Part shown: in pieces, positions 52,552 through 61,157 of the stretch
Layout of the letters: each line of letters opens with the position of its first letter
Numbering within the stretch: position 1 is the stretch's first letter
Translations under genes and position numbers: made by a program
The notes under the pieces: model-generated
Database searches by the model: none
Told to the model about the DNA's origin: nothing
Seen by the model: only the letters and a program-made list of their open reading frames with translations
Assembly (NCBI GenBank): GCA_030583925.1
Contig: CP129482.1
Span: forward strand, 186,001-250,000
Length of the DNA: 64,000 nt
Direction: 5' to 3'
From: Anaerolineales bacterium
GTDB lineage: Bacteria > Chloroflexota > Anaerolineae > Anaerolineales > Villigracilaceae

Positions 52552-52560
52552 TGGGATAAC

Positions 52561-52898
52561 TTCGAATATTCGTTTGTAAGACGCATTAGAAATCCAATAC
52601 CTCATCTCGACAAGCTCGGCGCGGCGGCTCACTGACCATCCTTCGATTATGAAGTGCTCCGGACGACCACACTTCGACACCCCCTATGGTCGTCAGGGCG
52701 GCGCCTTGGCTTGATCGCCACATTCACGGATAGCAGTGGGGCATTAAAAAGTCAACTGCACTATCTTCTTTTTGGCGGAGCCCGCTAGATACTAAATTCG
52801 CCGATCCTCTCCACGGACTTTGGTTACACAGAGCAACGATTGCTGGGTTCAAGCATAGGTAGATTTGGATTACAAGCCACGCTTCTAGGCGTCTCCTC
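52561..52898. other. Intergenic stretch without recognised gene
   Basis: About 340 bases between the comM remnant and the GntR promoter. A CTCGACAAGCTCGG word near 52606 resembles part of the repeat at 2174. Short open frames on both strands have no motif. The base composition looks like decayed coding or repeat DNA. Nothing further can be supported. Confidence 0.5.
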
Positions 52899-52947
52899 TT
52901 GACAAATTTCCATTAATTTGATATATAGATATATATACATCTATATA
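52899..52947 (+). promoter_or_regulatory. Promoter and operator of the GntR/sialic-acid cluster
   Basis: TTGACA (52899-52904), a 17-base spacer and TATATA (52922-52927) form a near-ideal sigma-70 promoter. An inverted repeat TATATAGAT (52922-52930) and ATCTATATA (52939-52947) covers the -10 and start region. The segment 52924-52939, read on the minus strand as TGTATATATATCTATA, matches 56502-56517 at 15 of 16 bases. This is the predicted autoregulatory site of the GntR protein. Confidence 0.75.
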
Positions 52948-52958
52948 AGAAGGATATC

Positions 52959-53774
52959 ATGCCTCAAATAGATAAATCGTGGTTCACAATTGCCCCCCAG
53001 AGTGTTTTGCCGCTTTACTATCAGATCAAGCAAAATCTCAAAGAGTTGGTTGAGAGCGGCAAGATTACTCCTGGTGACTTATTGCCTGCTGAAAGCGAAA
53101 TGGGCGAATACTATGGAGTAAGCCGCTTAACAGTACGTCAGGCAGTTGGCGAACTCGTGCGAGAGGGGATTCTGGTGCGCGAACGCGGACGGGGAACATT
53201 CGTGGCGCGTCCAAAAACTATTCACGAAATGATCCGTACAGCCGGTTTTAGCGAACGAATCAAAGGACTTGGACAGACTCCTTCCAGCCGGGTTCTGAGT
53301 TACGAAGTGATCCCAGCGCCTGCAAGTGTGGCGGAGAATTTGCATATATCGGAGAGTTCCCTTGTATATAAACTGGTTCGTCTGCGCTCTGTGGATGGTG
53401 AACCACAATTAATAGAAACAACCCACCTGCCGCAAGCCATGTTCCCCAATATGGAGTCTGTCGATTTCTCCCAAGTGTCGTTGTACAGCACGCTCGCGCA
53501 AAAATTCGATTGCCTTGTGACGGCGGCTGATGAAGTCTTTGAGCCTGTGTTGGCGACCAGTTACGAGGCAGACTTGCTCGGAGTAAAGGCTAAAAGCGCC
53601 GCGCTCTTGCTTGAAATCGTCGCCTATGATCAATTTGGAAACCGGGTTGAATATAACAAATCTATCGTTCGCGGCGATAAAGCCCGGTTGTTATTTCATG
53701 TCCGCCGCCAGATATTAAATGAACAGGAAACCAGAATTCAATGGGCATCATCGGAACTCTCCATAAAGGATTGA
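52959..53774 (+). CDS. GntR family regulator, HutC/UTRA type
   Basis: A 271-residue repressor. The N-terminal winged helix has LPLYYQIKQNLKELVESGKI, LPAESEMGEYYGVSRLTVRQ and GILVRERGRGTFV (residues about 17-85); the C-terminal UTRA domain (about 105-255) binds a sugar phosphate or other small effector. Heading a sialic-acid/amino-sugar cluster, it resembles NagR/NanR-type UTRA regulators that respond to GlcNAc-6-P or related compounds. AGAAGGATATC precedes the ATG. Its end overlaps the nanE gene by 34 bases, so regulator and first enzyme are co-expressed. Confidence 0.92.
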   Translation: MPQIDKSWFTIAPQSVLPLYYQIKQNLKELVESGKITPGDLLPAESEMGEYYGVSRLTVRQAVGELVREGILVRERGRGTFVARPKTIHEMIRTAGFSERIKGLGQTPSSRVLSYEVIPAPASVAENLHISESSLVYKLVRLRSVDGEPQLIETTHLPQAMFPNMESVDFSQVSLYSTLAQKFDCLVTAADEVFEPVLATSYEADLLGVKAKSAALLLEIVAYDQFGNRVEYNKSIVRGDKARLLFHVRRQILNEQETRIQWASSELSIKD

Positions 53775-54442
53775 TCGTTTCCTGTCAGGCAAAAGCCGGA
53801 AGTCCCTTGCGTAATGCACAGGTGATGGCAGCCATGGCATCGGCGGCAGAAGCGGGCGGAGCCGTCGGTATTCGCGCCAATGGCGAGGAGGATGTTGCTG
53901 CCATCCGTTCCTCGGTCAGACTTCCCATCATCGGTATCAACAAAGTTGTTCATGATGGTTTTGAAGTATTTATCACTCCCACCATGGAATCTGCCAGGCA
54001 GGTGGCGGAGGCTGGAGCCGATATCATCGCATTGGATGCAACCTTGCGCCCGCGCCCCGGAGGAATGACCGTTGACCGGATGATTAAGCTGTGCAAGGAA
54101 GAATTAGGTCTCTCCATCATGGCAGATATTTCCACCCTGGAGGAGGGAATGGCGGCAGCAGAAGCGGGAGTAGACATCGTTGCCACTACACTTTCAGGTT
54201 ACACCCCATATAGTCGCCAGCAGGAACAACCTGATTTCTTGTTGATTAAAGAGTTGGCTACCCATACCCAAACTCCCATCATTGCCGAAGGACGTATTTC
54301 AAGTCCCGAAGATGCCCGCCGCGCTTTAGATGAGGGAGCTCATGCAGTTGTAGTTGGAACAGCCATAACCGCCATTGATTGGGTAACACAACGTTACGTT
54401 GCCGCCCTGCGCGGACATTCCAGCGGTCTTTCCGAGAACTGA
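53741..54442 (+). CDS. nanE: N-acetylmannosamine-6-phosphate 2-epimerase (NanE)
   Basis: A 233-residue TIM-barrel epimerase converting ManNAc-6-P to GlcNAc-6-P in the cytoplasm. Active-site residues known in the family are present: Q16 (VSCQAK), R45 (GIRANG), K68 (GINKVV), D129 (MADIST) and E183 (IAEGRI), with phosphate-binding VVGTAIT near residue 205. The length is normal. It starts within the last 34 bases of the GntR gene and is followed after 19 bases by the ABC transporter genes. Confidence 0.93.
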   Translation: MGIIGTLHKGLIVSCQAKAGSPLRNAQVMAAMASAAEAGGAVGIRANGEEDVAAIRSSVRLPIIGINKVVHDGFEVFITPTMESARQVAEAGADIIALDATLRPRPGGMTVDRMIKLCKEELGLSIMADISTLEEGMAAAEAGVDIVATTLSGYTPYSRQQEQPDFLLIKELATHTQTPIIAEGRISSPEDARRALDEGAHAVVVGTAITAIDWVTQRYVAALRGHSSGLSEN

Positions 54443-54461
54443 CTGAAAAGGATACGAGTCG

Positions 54462-55466
54462 ATGTCCCACCTGCTGGAAGTCAAAGACCTGAAAGTCCGC
54501 TTTCGCTCGGACAAATCCATTGTTCATGCTGTAAACGGTATATCGTACAGCATCGATGAGGGCGGCTCATTGGCAATTGTCGGCGAGAGTGGTTCAGGAA
54601 AATCAGTGGGCATGCTTGCAATCATGGGGCTGATTCCCAATCCACCCGGCTGGATCGAATCCGGACAAGCGCTGTTCAATGGAAAAAATTTGATCGAAGC
54701 CTCACAAGCCGAGTTGCGCAAGATCCGTGGACACGAAATTGCCATGATCTTTCAAGATCCAATGACATCCCTCAACCCGGTGATCCCTATTGGTTTGCAA
54801 CTAACGGAAGCTATCATGACACATATGGGATTGGACAGATCCCAGGCAACCAATCGTGCCGTAGAAATGCTGCGGCTGGTGGGTCTGCCCAACCCGGCAC
54901 AGAGAATCAAGGATTTTCCGTTCCAGTTTTCGGGTGGTCAAAGACAACGTATCATGATCGCAATGGCTCTTTCCTGCAATCCCAGTCTGTTAATCGCTGA
55001 CGAACCGACCACCGCGCTGGATGTCACCATTCAGGCGCAAATTGTGGAACTGGTTCGTGAATTGCAACAGAAACTTGGCATGGCGATTATTTGGATCAGC
55101 CATAATCTTGGCTTGGTGGCAGGCGTGGTGGATACCGTCCTGGTCATGTATTCCGGCTTCATCATGGAGCAGGCTCCGGTCGACGATCTTTATGAGCGTC
55201 CCCTGCACCCCTACACACTTGGATTGTTGCATTCGATCCCGCAATTGGATGTTCAGAACCAGGAGCGATTAGCGTCCATCGAAGGGATGCCGCCCGATCT
55301 GAGAAAACCGATCGTCGGTTGCCCGTTTGCCGCTCGTTGCCCATATCGTTTGGAGAAGTGTAACCACGAAACCCCACCGCTTTTCGAAGTTGACGAGAAA
55401 CGAAAATCTGCTTGTTGGCGCTGGGAAGAGCTTCGGAAGATATCTCATTTTGGAGAGACCTTATGA
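54462..55466 (+). CDS. ABC transporter ATP-binding protein, DppD-type
   Basis: A 334-residue ATPase of the oligopeptide/dipeptide class. Walker A is GESGSGKSV (41-49), then [10 protein letters not shown] and [14 protein letters not shown]. The C-terminal oligopeptide-type extension has [14 protein letters not shown], the Cys cluster of the family. AAAAGGA precedes the ATG. The next gene starts at an ATGA overlap. Dpp-type importers carry sialic acid in Haemophilus ducreyi (SatABCD), which fits the surrounding catabolic genes; peptides are the alternative. Confidence 0.92.
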   Translation: MSHLLEVKDLKVRFRSDKSIVHAVNGISYSIDEGGSLAIVGESGSGKSVGMLAIMGLIPNPPGWIESGQALFNGKNLIEASQAELRKIRGHEIAMIFQDPMTSLNPVIPIGLQLTEAIMTHMGLDRSQATNRAVEMLRLVGLPNPAQRIKDFPFQFSGGQRQRIMIAMALSCNPSLLIADEPTTALDVTIQAQIVELVRELQQKLGMAIIWISHNLGLVAGVVDTVLVMYSGFIMEQAPVDDLYERPLHPYTLGLLHSIPQLDVQNQERLASIEGMPPDLRKPIVGCPFAARCPYRLEKCNHETPPLFEVDEKRKSACWRWEELRKISHFGETL

Positions 55467-56464
55467 CAGCTCGCGCTGTTTTGGCTCAGGTCAAGGATTT
55501 AAAGGTGCATTTTCCGATTCATCAAGGATTGTTCCGCCGTCAAGTTGGAGCCATCAAGGCGGTGGATGGGGTCAGCTTCAATATCTATAAGGGAGAAACG
55601 CTGGGGTTGGTCGGCGAAAGCGGATGTGGCAAATCCACCACTGGGCTGGCTCTTCTGCAATTACAGACGCCAACCAGCGGACAGATCACCTTCGATGATC
55701 AGGATATTGCCGGGTTGAAAGAACCTCAAATGCGCAAGTTGCGCCGTCACATGATGATGATTTTCCAGGACCCCTATTCCTCCCTCAACCCGCGCATGAC
55801 CGTGGGAAGCATCATCGGCGAACCGCTGAATGTGCATCAAATTGGCACGCCGCAGGAACGTTCCGAGCGTGTGGATGAATTGCTGCGGTTGGTCGGGTTG
55901 AATCCGGCGTTTATCAACCGCTATCCGCATGAGTTTTCAGGCGGTCAGCGGCAACGCATTGGGATCGCGCGGGCATTAGCCACCAACCCATCTTTTATTG
56001 TGGCAGATGAACCGATCTCCGCGTTGGATGTTTCCATCCAGGCGCAGGTGGTGAATCTGCTGGATGATCTGAAAAAGCAATTTGGATTGACTTATCTCTT
56101 TATCGCCCATGATCTGTCAATGGTGAGATATATCAGCGATCGGGTGGCAGTGATGTATCTGGGCAAGGTAATGGAATTGGGCGAACGCAACAATGTGTTT
56201 GACCATCCTCTTCATCCATATACCCGCGCCCTCCTTTCTGCTGTTCCCATTGCCAACCCCAAGAAGGAACGAGCCCGCAAGCGCATCATCCTTGAGGGCG
56301 ATGTACCCAGTCCGGCAAATCCACCTGCAGGGTGTCGTTTTCATCCACGCTGTGCTTTTGCAACCGAAGAATGCCGCCAAATTGAGCCACAACTTCGGAA
56401 TCTCTCCGATGGAGGTTTCCCTGAACACTGGGTTGCCTGCCACCATGCCGAGAAAATTGGATAG
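55463..56464 (+). CDS. ABC transporter ATP-binding protein, DppF-type
   Basis: The product has 333 residues from ATG 55463, which overlaps the DppD-type stop (ATGA) and has TTTGGAGAGACC upstream. Walker A is [10 protein letters not shown] (51-60), the signature [10 protein letters not shown], Walker [15 protein letters not shown], and the C-terminal Cys-containing segment [14 protein letters not shown]. It is the second ATPase of the importer. The binding-protein gene follows after about 80 bases holding an operator-like motif. Confidence 0.92.
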   Translation: MTARAVLAQVKDLKVHFPIHQGLFRRQVGAIKAVDGVSFNIYKGETLGLVGESGCGKSTTGLALLQLQTPTSGQITFDDQDIAGLKEPQMRKLRRHMMMIFQDPYSSLNPRMTVGSIIGEPLNVHQIGTPQERSERVDELLRLVGLNPAFINRYPHEFSGGQRQRIGIARALATNPSFIVADEPISALDVSIQAQVVNLLDDLKKQFGLTYLFIAHDLSMVRYISDRVAVMYLGKVMELGERNNVFDHPLHPYTRALLSAVPIANPKKERARKRIILEGDVPSPANPPAGCRFHPRCAFATEECRQIEPQLRNLSDGGFPEHWVACHHAEKIG

Positions 56465-56500
56465 ATCGGAGGTGTGAATAACATATTTTTTTAACCTGCC

Positions 56501-56520
56501 TTGTATATATATCCATACAA
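56501..56520. promoter_or_regulatory. Second GntR operator candidate, before the binding-protein gene
   Basis: TTGTAT (56501-56506) and ATACAA (56515-56520) form an inverted repeat. The core TGTATATATATCCATA (56502-56517) matches 15 of 16 bases with the minus strand of the GntR promoter operator at 52924-52939. It lies 23 bases upstream of the ATG at 56543. Confidence 0.7.
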
Positions 56521-56542
56521 TCCTAAAAGGAGAAAAGAAACC

Positions 56543-58246
56543 ATGAATAAGCTTTACAAAGTTCTGTCGTTCGTCCTGTTAGCGGCTTTTGTCTTGACCG
56601 CCTGCTCTCCCGCCGCCACTTCCACCTCCGCTCCGGAGCCAACCACCGCTCCGGCAACTGAAGCGTCGGCAACTGAAGCGCCGACAGCGGCTCCGGCAAC
56701 AGAGGCGCCTGCCTCCACCGGACCTGCGGGCGTGTTGCGTCTTCCACTACGACCAGGTGTAACGGTCGGTTCACTCTGGAGTGCAGCAGGTCGCCATTTG
56801 GACGAAGCCTTCCTTTCCGAATTGGCTCAAATCAAATGGACAGCCGATGGCGTTGAACCCATGCTGGCGACCAGTTGGGATATGGAAGGCGACGGTACCG
56901 CCTTCGTGTTCCATCTGCGTGAAGGCGTCAAGTGGAGCGATGGAGAGCCGTTTACCGCCGATGATGTACTCTACACCTTCAACATCTATGCCAACCCCAA
57001 AGTGGCTGCCATCCATATGGGGAAATTGGCGGATGTGGTTGGATATGCTGATGTTCAGGCAGGCACGACTGAATCCCTGTCCGGCGTTACCAAGGTCGAT
57101 GATTACACTGTGCGGGTCGAGTTGAGCACCCCCTCCCCGCTGTTCGTGGAACTCAAAGTTCCATTCATCAGCATTCTGCCCGCTCACATTTTGTCTTCCA
57201 TCCCTGCCGACCAACTCAAAGGTAACGATTACTGGAACAAAGTCGTTGGCACTGGACCTTTCATCATGACCAACATGGTTCAGGATCAATTGGTGGAAGG
57301 CGAAGCCAACCCCGATTACTTCCTTGGCAAACCCAAACTTGACAAGATCGTTTTCCAGGTCTATGCCGATTCAAATACCATGCTGGCTGCCCTCGAAGCT
57401 GGTGAAATCGACGCGATGCTCTATCAAGGCGGTGGCATCCCAGTTGATCAGGTTTCCCGCTTTGAAGCCCTGCCCAACCTGAAAGTCTTAGGCAACATGG
57501 ATGCGGGCTTGCCCACCTTCCTGCTGATCAATCTTAATAAAGATTACTTCAAGGACATCCGCGTGCGTCAGGCAATGATGTACGCCATTGATCGGAAAAC
57601 CATCATCGAAACCGTCAAGCTCGGAACCGGCTCAATTTCCAATACCATGTTCCCCGGTGCTTGGGCTCGCAACGATGCTGACTTGATCGACTATCAATAT
57701 GATCCGGAAAAAGCCATTGCGCTTCTCACCGAAGCCGGCTGGGATTCCTCCCGCCAGGTCGACCTGCAACGTTACTACACCGATCAGGTCAACAAAGATA
57801 CCGTGGACGCCATTGCCGCCATGTTGCAAGCTGTTGGCATCAACGCGGTGGTGCGCGAGGTGAAAAGCGCTGAATTCCAGGCTTCTGTGGATGACGGCTC
57901 AATGGAATTAGCGTACGCTGCTAACGGACAGGGGCTCGATCCGTCACTTGGTATCCTCGTCACAGGTTGCGGACAACGTCTTTCTTTGGGCTACTGCAAT
58001 GAGCAGGTTGACGCTCTATATACGCAGGGACAATCCTCTGCCGATCGCGCCGTCCGCGCCCCGTCATATCAGGAAATCAGCAAGATCCTCAATGCCGACC
58101 TGCCAAAGGTCTGGCTGTGGTGGGAAGTTCGACCAGTAGCCTTCGATACCCGTATCGTTGGCATGGCTGAACACTTTGAACAACAACCGTTGCTGTTGTT
58201 CGACATCCCGGTTTACAACGAAATCCACCTCTGGTATACAAAGTAA
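56543..58246 (+). CDS. ABC transporter substrate-binding lipoprotein, family 5
   Basis: The product has 567 residues from ATG 56543, with AAAAGGAGAAAAG upstream. A lipobox LTAC (C21) is followed by a low-complexity Thr/Ala/Pro/Glu linker of about 40 residues, typical of Gram-positive-style lipoproteins, then the SBP_bac_5 fold (LATSWDMEGDGTAFVFHLRE, GVKWSDGEPFTADDVLYTF, GTGPFIMTNMV). By genomic context it should bind sialic acid or an N-acetylated sugar, as SatA does; a peptide ligand cannot be excluded. It has its own operator-like site and a strong hairpin after the stop. Confidence 0.92.
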   Translation: MNKLYKVLSFVLLAAFVLTACSPAATSTSAPEPTTAPATEASATEAPTAAPATEAPASTGPAGVLRLPLRPGVTVGSLWSAAGRHLDEAFLSELAQIKWTADGVEPMLATSWDMEGDGTAFVFHLREGVKWSDGEPFTADDVLYTFNIYANPKVAAIHMGKLADVVGYADVQAGTTESLSGVTKVDDYTVRVELSTPSPLFVELKVPFISILPAHILSSIPADQLKGNDYWNKVVGTGPFIMTNMVQDQLVEGEANPDYFLGKPKLDKIVFQVYADSNTMLAALEAGEIDAMLYQGGGIPVDQVSRFEALPNLKVLGNMDAGLPTFLLINLNKDYFKDIRVRQAMMYAIDRKTIIETVKLGTGSISNTMFPGAWARNDADLIDYQYDPEKAIALLTEAGWDSSRQVDLQRYYTDQVNKDTVDAIAAMLQAVGINAVVREVKSAEFQASVDDGSMELAYAANGQGLDPSLGILVTGCGQRLSLGYCNEQVDALYTQGQSSADRAVRAPSYQEISKILNADLPKVWLWWEVRPVAFDTRIVGMAEHFEQQPLLLFDIPVYNEIHLWYTK

Positions 58247-58262
58247 CTCTTCCCCTTGTAAC

Positions 58263-58292
58263 GGTGAGGACGGGCAAATGCCCGTCCTCACC
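58263..58292. terminator. Perfect 14-bp-stem hairpin after the binding-protein gene
   Basis: GGTGAGGACGGGCA (58263-58276) pairs with TGCCCGTCCTCACC (58279-58292) around a two-base AA centre. It lies between the binding-protein gene and the first permease gene and lacks a U-tract. It probably protects the upstream mRNA or lets only part of the transcripts through. Confidence 0.65.
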
Positions 58293-58312
58293 ACCATCCT
58301 TGGAGAATTACT

Positions 58313-59269
58313 ATGCTGGTCTATTTCATCCGTCGTATTTTGATCAACGTCCCATTGTTGTTGGGAATTACATTTATTGTTTTTCTCCTGGCAAGCTTGA
58401 TGCCTGGCGACGCAGTCTTGGCAATGATCTCTGCAGAGACGCCTGTCAGCGAGGAAATGATCAAAATGCGTCAGGGAGAATTGGGGCTTGACCTGCCTTT
58501 GCCCGTTCAATATGCGCGCTGGATGGGCAACCTGTTGCACGGCAATATGGGATATTCGTTTGTCAGCGCCGAATCGGTTAGCAAGATGATAGCCATTCGC
58601 ATCCCGGCTACCTTAGAGTTGATGGGCGTCTCGTTGTTGATTTCCATCATTCTGGGTTTGACGCTGGGAACGATCAGCGCGCTGAAACAATATTCCTGGA
58701 CGGATTATGGTTTGACCGTATTCGGCTTCATCGGCATATCCATCCCCGATTTTTTCCTTGGGATGGTACTCGTCTTTGTCTTTGCTCTAAAATTAAAGTG
58801 GTTTCCGACCTCAGGCTTTGTGACCGCTGGGCAGGAATTTTCCCTGGGGGATAATCTAAGTCACGTATTTCTGCCAGCGTTTGCTCTGGCATTGGTGCGA
58901 ACAGCCGTTTTCATGCGATATACCCGCGCCAGCATTTTGGAAGTTCTGGGTAACGACTATGTCCGGACAGCTCGCGCCAAGGGGTTGAAACAAACTATCA
59001 TCATCATTCGCCATGTTTTGCGAAACGCTCTCATTCCAGTAGTCACGATTATTGGCATCAATTTGGGCGTTCTATTTGCAGGATCGGTCATTATTGAAAC
59101 CATCTTTCAGTGGCCGGGGATCGGAATGATGTTCATCAACGCCGTTACCGGGCGCGATTCACCGGTGATCATGGGCTACGTCCTGCTGACGTCAATCATT
59201 GTCCTAATCAGCAATCTCCTCACTGACCTGACATATTCTTTTATTGACCCCCGCATTCGATATGAGTAA
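58313..59269 (+). CDS. ABC transporter permease, DppB-type
   Basis: A 318-residue permease with six transmembrane segments. It starts FIRRILINVPLLLGITFIVF, typical of DppB/OppB, and has the EAA-type loop ILEVLGNDYVRTARAKGL followed by HVLRNALIPVVTIIG. TTGGAGAA precedes the ATG. It pairs with the DppC-type permease at 59279, nine bases downstream. Same importer as the ATPases at 54462 and 55463. Confidence 0.93.
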   Translation: MLVYFIRRILINVPLLLGITFIVFLLASLMPGDAVLAMISAETPVSEEMIKMRQGELGLDLPLPVQYARWMGNLLHGNMGYSFVSAESVSKMIAIRIPATLELMGVSLLISIILGLTLGTISALKQYSWTDYGLTVFGFIGISIPDFFLGMVLVFVFALKLKWFPTSGFVTAGQEFSLGDNLSHVFLPAFALALVRTAVFMRYTRASILEVLGNDYVRTARAKGLKQTIIIIRHVLRNALIPVVTIIGINLGVLFAGSVIIETIFQWPGIGMMFINAVTGRDSPVIMGYVLLTSIIVLISNLLTDLTYSFIDPRIRYE

Positions 59270-59278
59270 GGAGTTGAT

Positions 59279-60163
59279 ATGACTCAAGCAATTGCCCAAC
59301 TGGAAAATATCCGGCCCGAAAGCCTATGGTCCAAAGCCTGGAAGCGATTTCTACGCCACAAATTGGCGCTCTTCGGATTGTCCGTATTGGCTGTCCTATT
59401 ATTCAGCGCGATCGCCGCTCCACTGCTCACTCCCTTTGATCCGCTCAAGCAGGATCTACGCAACCTGAGAAAACCTCCGACAACCGAACACTGGCTTGGG
59501 ACCGATGGCTTGGGGCGTGATCTTCTGACACGCGTGCTATTTGCCGGACGAATCTCACTTTCTGTTGGGCTGGTTTCCGTGTCCATATCCGCGGCTGTCG
59601 GTATCCTCATCGGCGTTGCTGCCGGATATTTGGGCGGTAAAACAGATATGCTTCTCATGCGGCTGACGGATATGGTCATGACTTTTCCATCCCTGGTGGT
59701 CATTATCACGGTCGCCGCGGCATTCGGACCAAGCGTTTACAATGCCATGCTCATCATTGGCTTGCTGACCTGGCCGTCCATCGCCCGTCTGGTACGCGGT
59801 CAATTCCTGTCGCTGCGTACCCAGCAATTTGTCACGGCTGCGCGATCCATTGGCGTCTCCAATTGGGAGATTGCGTTCAAACACATCTTCCCCAACACCA
59901 TCAGTTCCATTACTGTAGCAGTGACCTTTGGCATGGCAACCTCCATTCTCCTGGAGGCTTCGCTCTCCTTTCTCGGGTTGGGTGTCCCGCCGCCGGCGCC
60001 CAGTTGGGGCAACATGCTCCGCGATGCGCAAGGGATGAACATCCTCGAAGGGATGCCGTGGATCTGGCTTCCGCCCGGAATTATGATCGCGTTATCTGTA
60101 CTAAGCATTAACTTTATTGGGGATGGGTTGCGCGACGCGCTTGACCCGCGTTCTTTGCTCTAA
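59279..60163 (+). CDS. ABC transporter permease, DppC-type
   Basis: A 294-residue permease. An N-terminal cytoplasmic leader (WSKAWKRFLRHKLALFGLSV) precedes six transmembrane segments; the loop TEHWLGTDGLGRDLLTRVL is the DppC/OppC hallmark, and the coupling loop is TQQFVTAARSIGVSNWEIAF. TAAGGAG lies seven bases before the ATG. It completes the importer. A 103-base AT-rich gap separates it from the nanA gene. Confidence 0.93.
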   Translation: MTQAIAQLENIRPESLWSKAWKRFLRHKLALFGLSVLAVLLFSAIAAPLLTPFDPLKQDLRNLRKPPTTEHWLGTDGLGRDLLTRVLFAGRISLSVGLVSVSISAAVGILIGVAAGYLGGKTDMLLMRLTDMVMTFPSLVVIITVAAAFGPSVYNAMLIIGLLTWPSIARLVRGQFLSLRTQQFVTAARSIGVSNWEIAFKHIFPNTISSITVAVTFGMATSILLEASLSFLGLGVPPPAPSWGNMLRDAQGMNILEGMPWIWLPPGIMIALSVLSINFIGDGLRDALDPRSLL

Positions 60164-60266
60164 GGACCGGCTCTATACCGAATTCAGATGCAATATACAA
60201 AAATATCTGCGCCAATACTCAGACTATCTCTTCCAATTTCTTAGCGAACTATAAAGGATTTCTTTC

Positions 60267-61154
60267 ATGACCGTTTTCGACGGCTTCTGGCCAGCCCTGC
60301 TTACCCCGTATACTTCCGACGATCAAATCAACTTCACTGTCCTGCGTGAACTCGTGGATTATCACCTCTCCAAAAACGTGACAGGCTTTTACATTTGCGG
60401 CAGCACCGGCGAGGGTGCTTTCCAATCCACAGACGAACGCCTGAAAATCGCTGAAACCGTGATGGAACGCGCCGATGGTCGCGTGCCGGTGATGATTCAT
60501 GTTGGCGCATCAGCCATTAACGAGTCCATTCACCTGGCGCAACATGCCGAGAGTCTCGGAGCCGCCGGAATCAGCAGTATCGTGCCGCCGGTGGTGTACA
60601 ACCCCGCAGGCATTGCGCCTTTTCTGGAAAGGATTGCATCAGCCGCGCCAGGATTGCCATTCTTCCCTTACCTCTTTGGCGGAAACATCAACAGCCTGGC
60701 TTTGTTGAACGAACTGGCTCACATACCGAACTTTTGCGGCACCAAATATTTTGGTCCTAATATGTATGAGATGGGACAGATCGTCCTTTTCCGTAAAGAG
60801 AACTGGACCGTTTTTTCCGGCATGGATGAACAGGCGGTTCTCGGGCTGATGTATGGCGCGCACGGTGTGATCGGCTCGACGCTGAATTTCATGCCGGGCG
60901 TGTACCGAAAAATGATCGAGCATTTGCGCGCCGGGGAATCCGGGGAGGCGCTCAAGTTCCAGGAACGCGGCAATCGCATCACGCAAATCATGCTTGAGCT
61001 TGGGTTTGTCGGCTGTATGCGCGCCGCCATGAGCAAACTGGGGTTTGACGTTGGCGAACCACGGCTTCCCAACATCCCATTACCGAAAGAGAAACGTGGC
61101 TTGCTGTTCGCAAAATTGGAAGAAGCCGATTTTCAGGAACTGGCTGATCTGTGA
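60267..61154 (+). CDS. nanA: N-acetylneuraminate lyase (NanA), DHDPS family
   Basis: A 295-residue class I aldolase that splits N-acetylneuraminate into ManNAc and pyruvate. The family motif GSTGEG is at 45-50, the active-site tyrosine at Y135 (FFPYLFGG) and the Schiff-base lysine at K160 (GTKYFGPNMYEM). The K-x-F/Y...NMYEM pattern resembles sialic-acid lyases more than DapA. Neighbouring nanE, nanK and yhcH-type genes support the assignment. AAAGGA lies nine bases upstream. The kinase gene follows after three bases. Confidence 0.88.
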   Translation: MTVFDGFWPALLTPYTSDDQINFTVLRELVDYHLSKNVTGFYICGSTGEGAFQSTDERLKIAETVMERADGRVPVMIHVGASAINESIHLAQHAESLGAAGISSIVPPVVYNPAGIAPFLERIASAAPGLPFFPYLFGGNINSLALLNELAHIPNFCGTKYFGPNMYEMGQIVLFRKENWTVFSGMDEQAVLGLMYGAHGVIGSTLNFMPGVYRKMIEHLRAGESGEALKFQERGNRITQIMLELGFVGCMRAAMSKLGFDVGEPRLPNIPLPKEKRGLLFAKLEEADFQELADL

Positions 61155-61157
61155 ACC

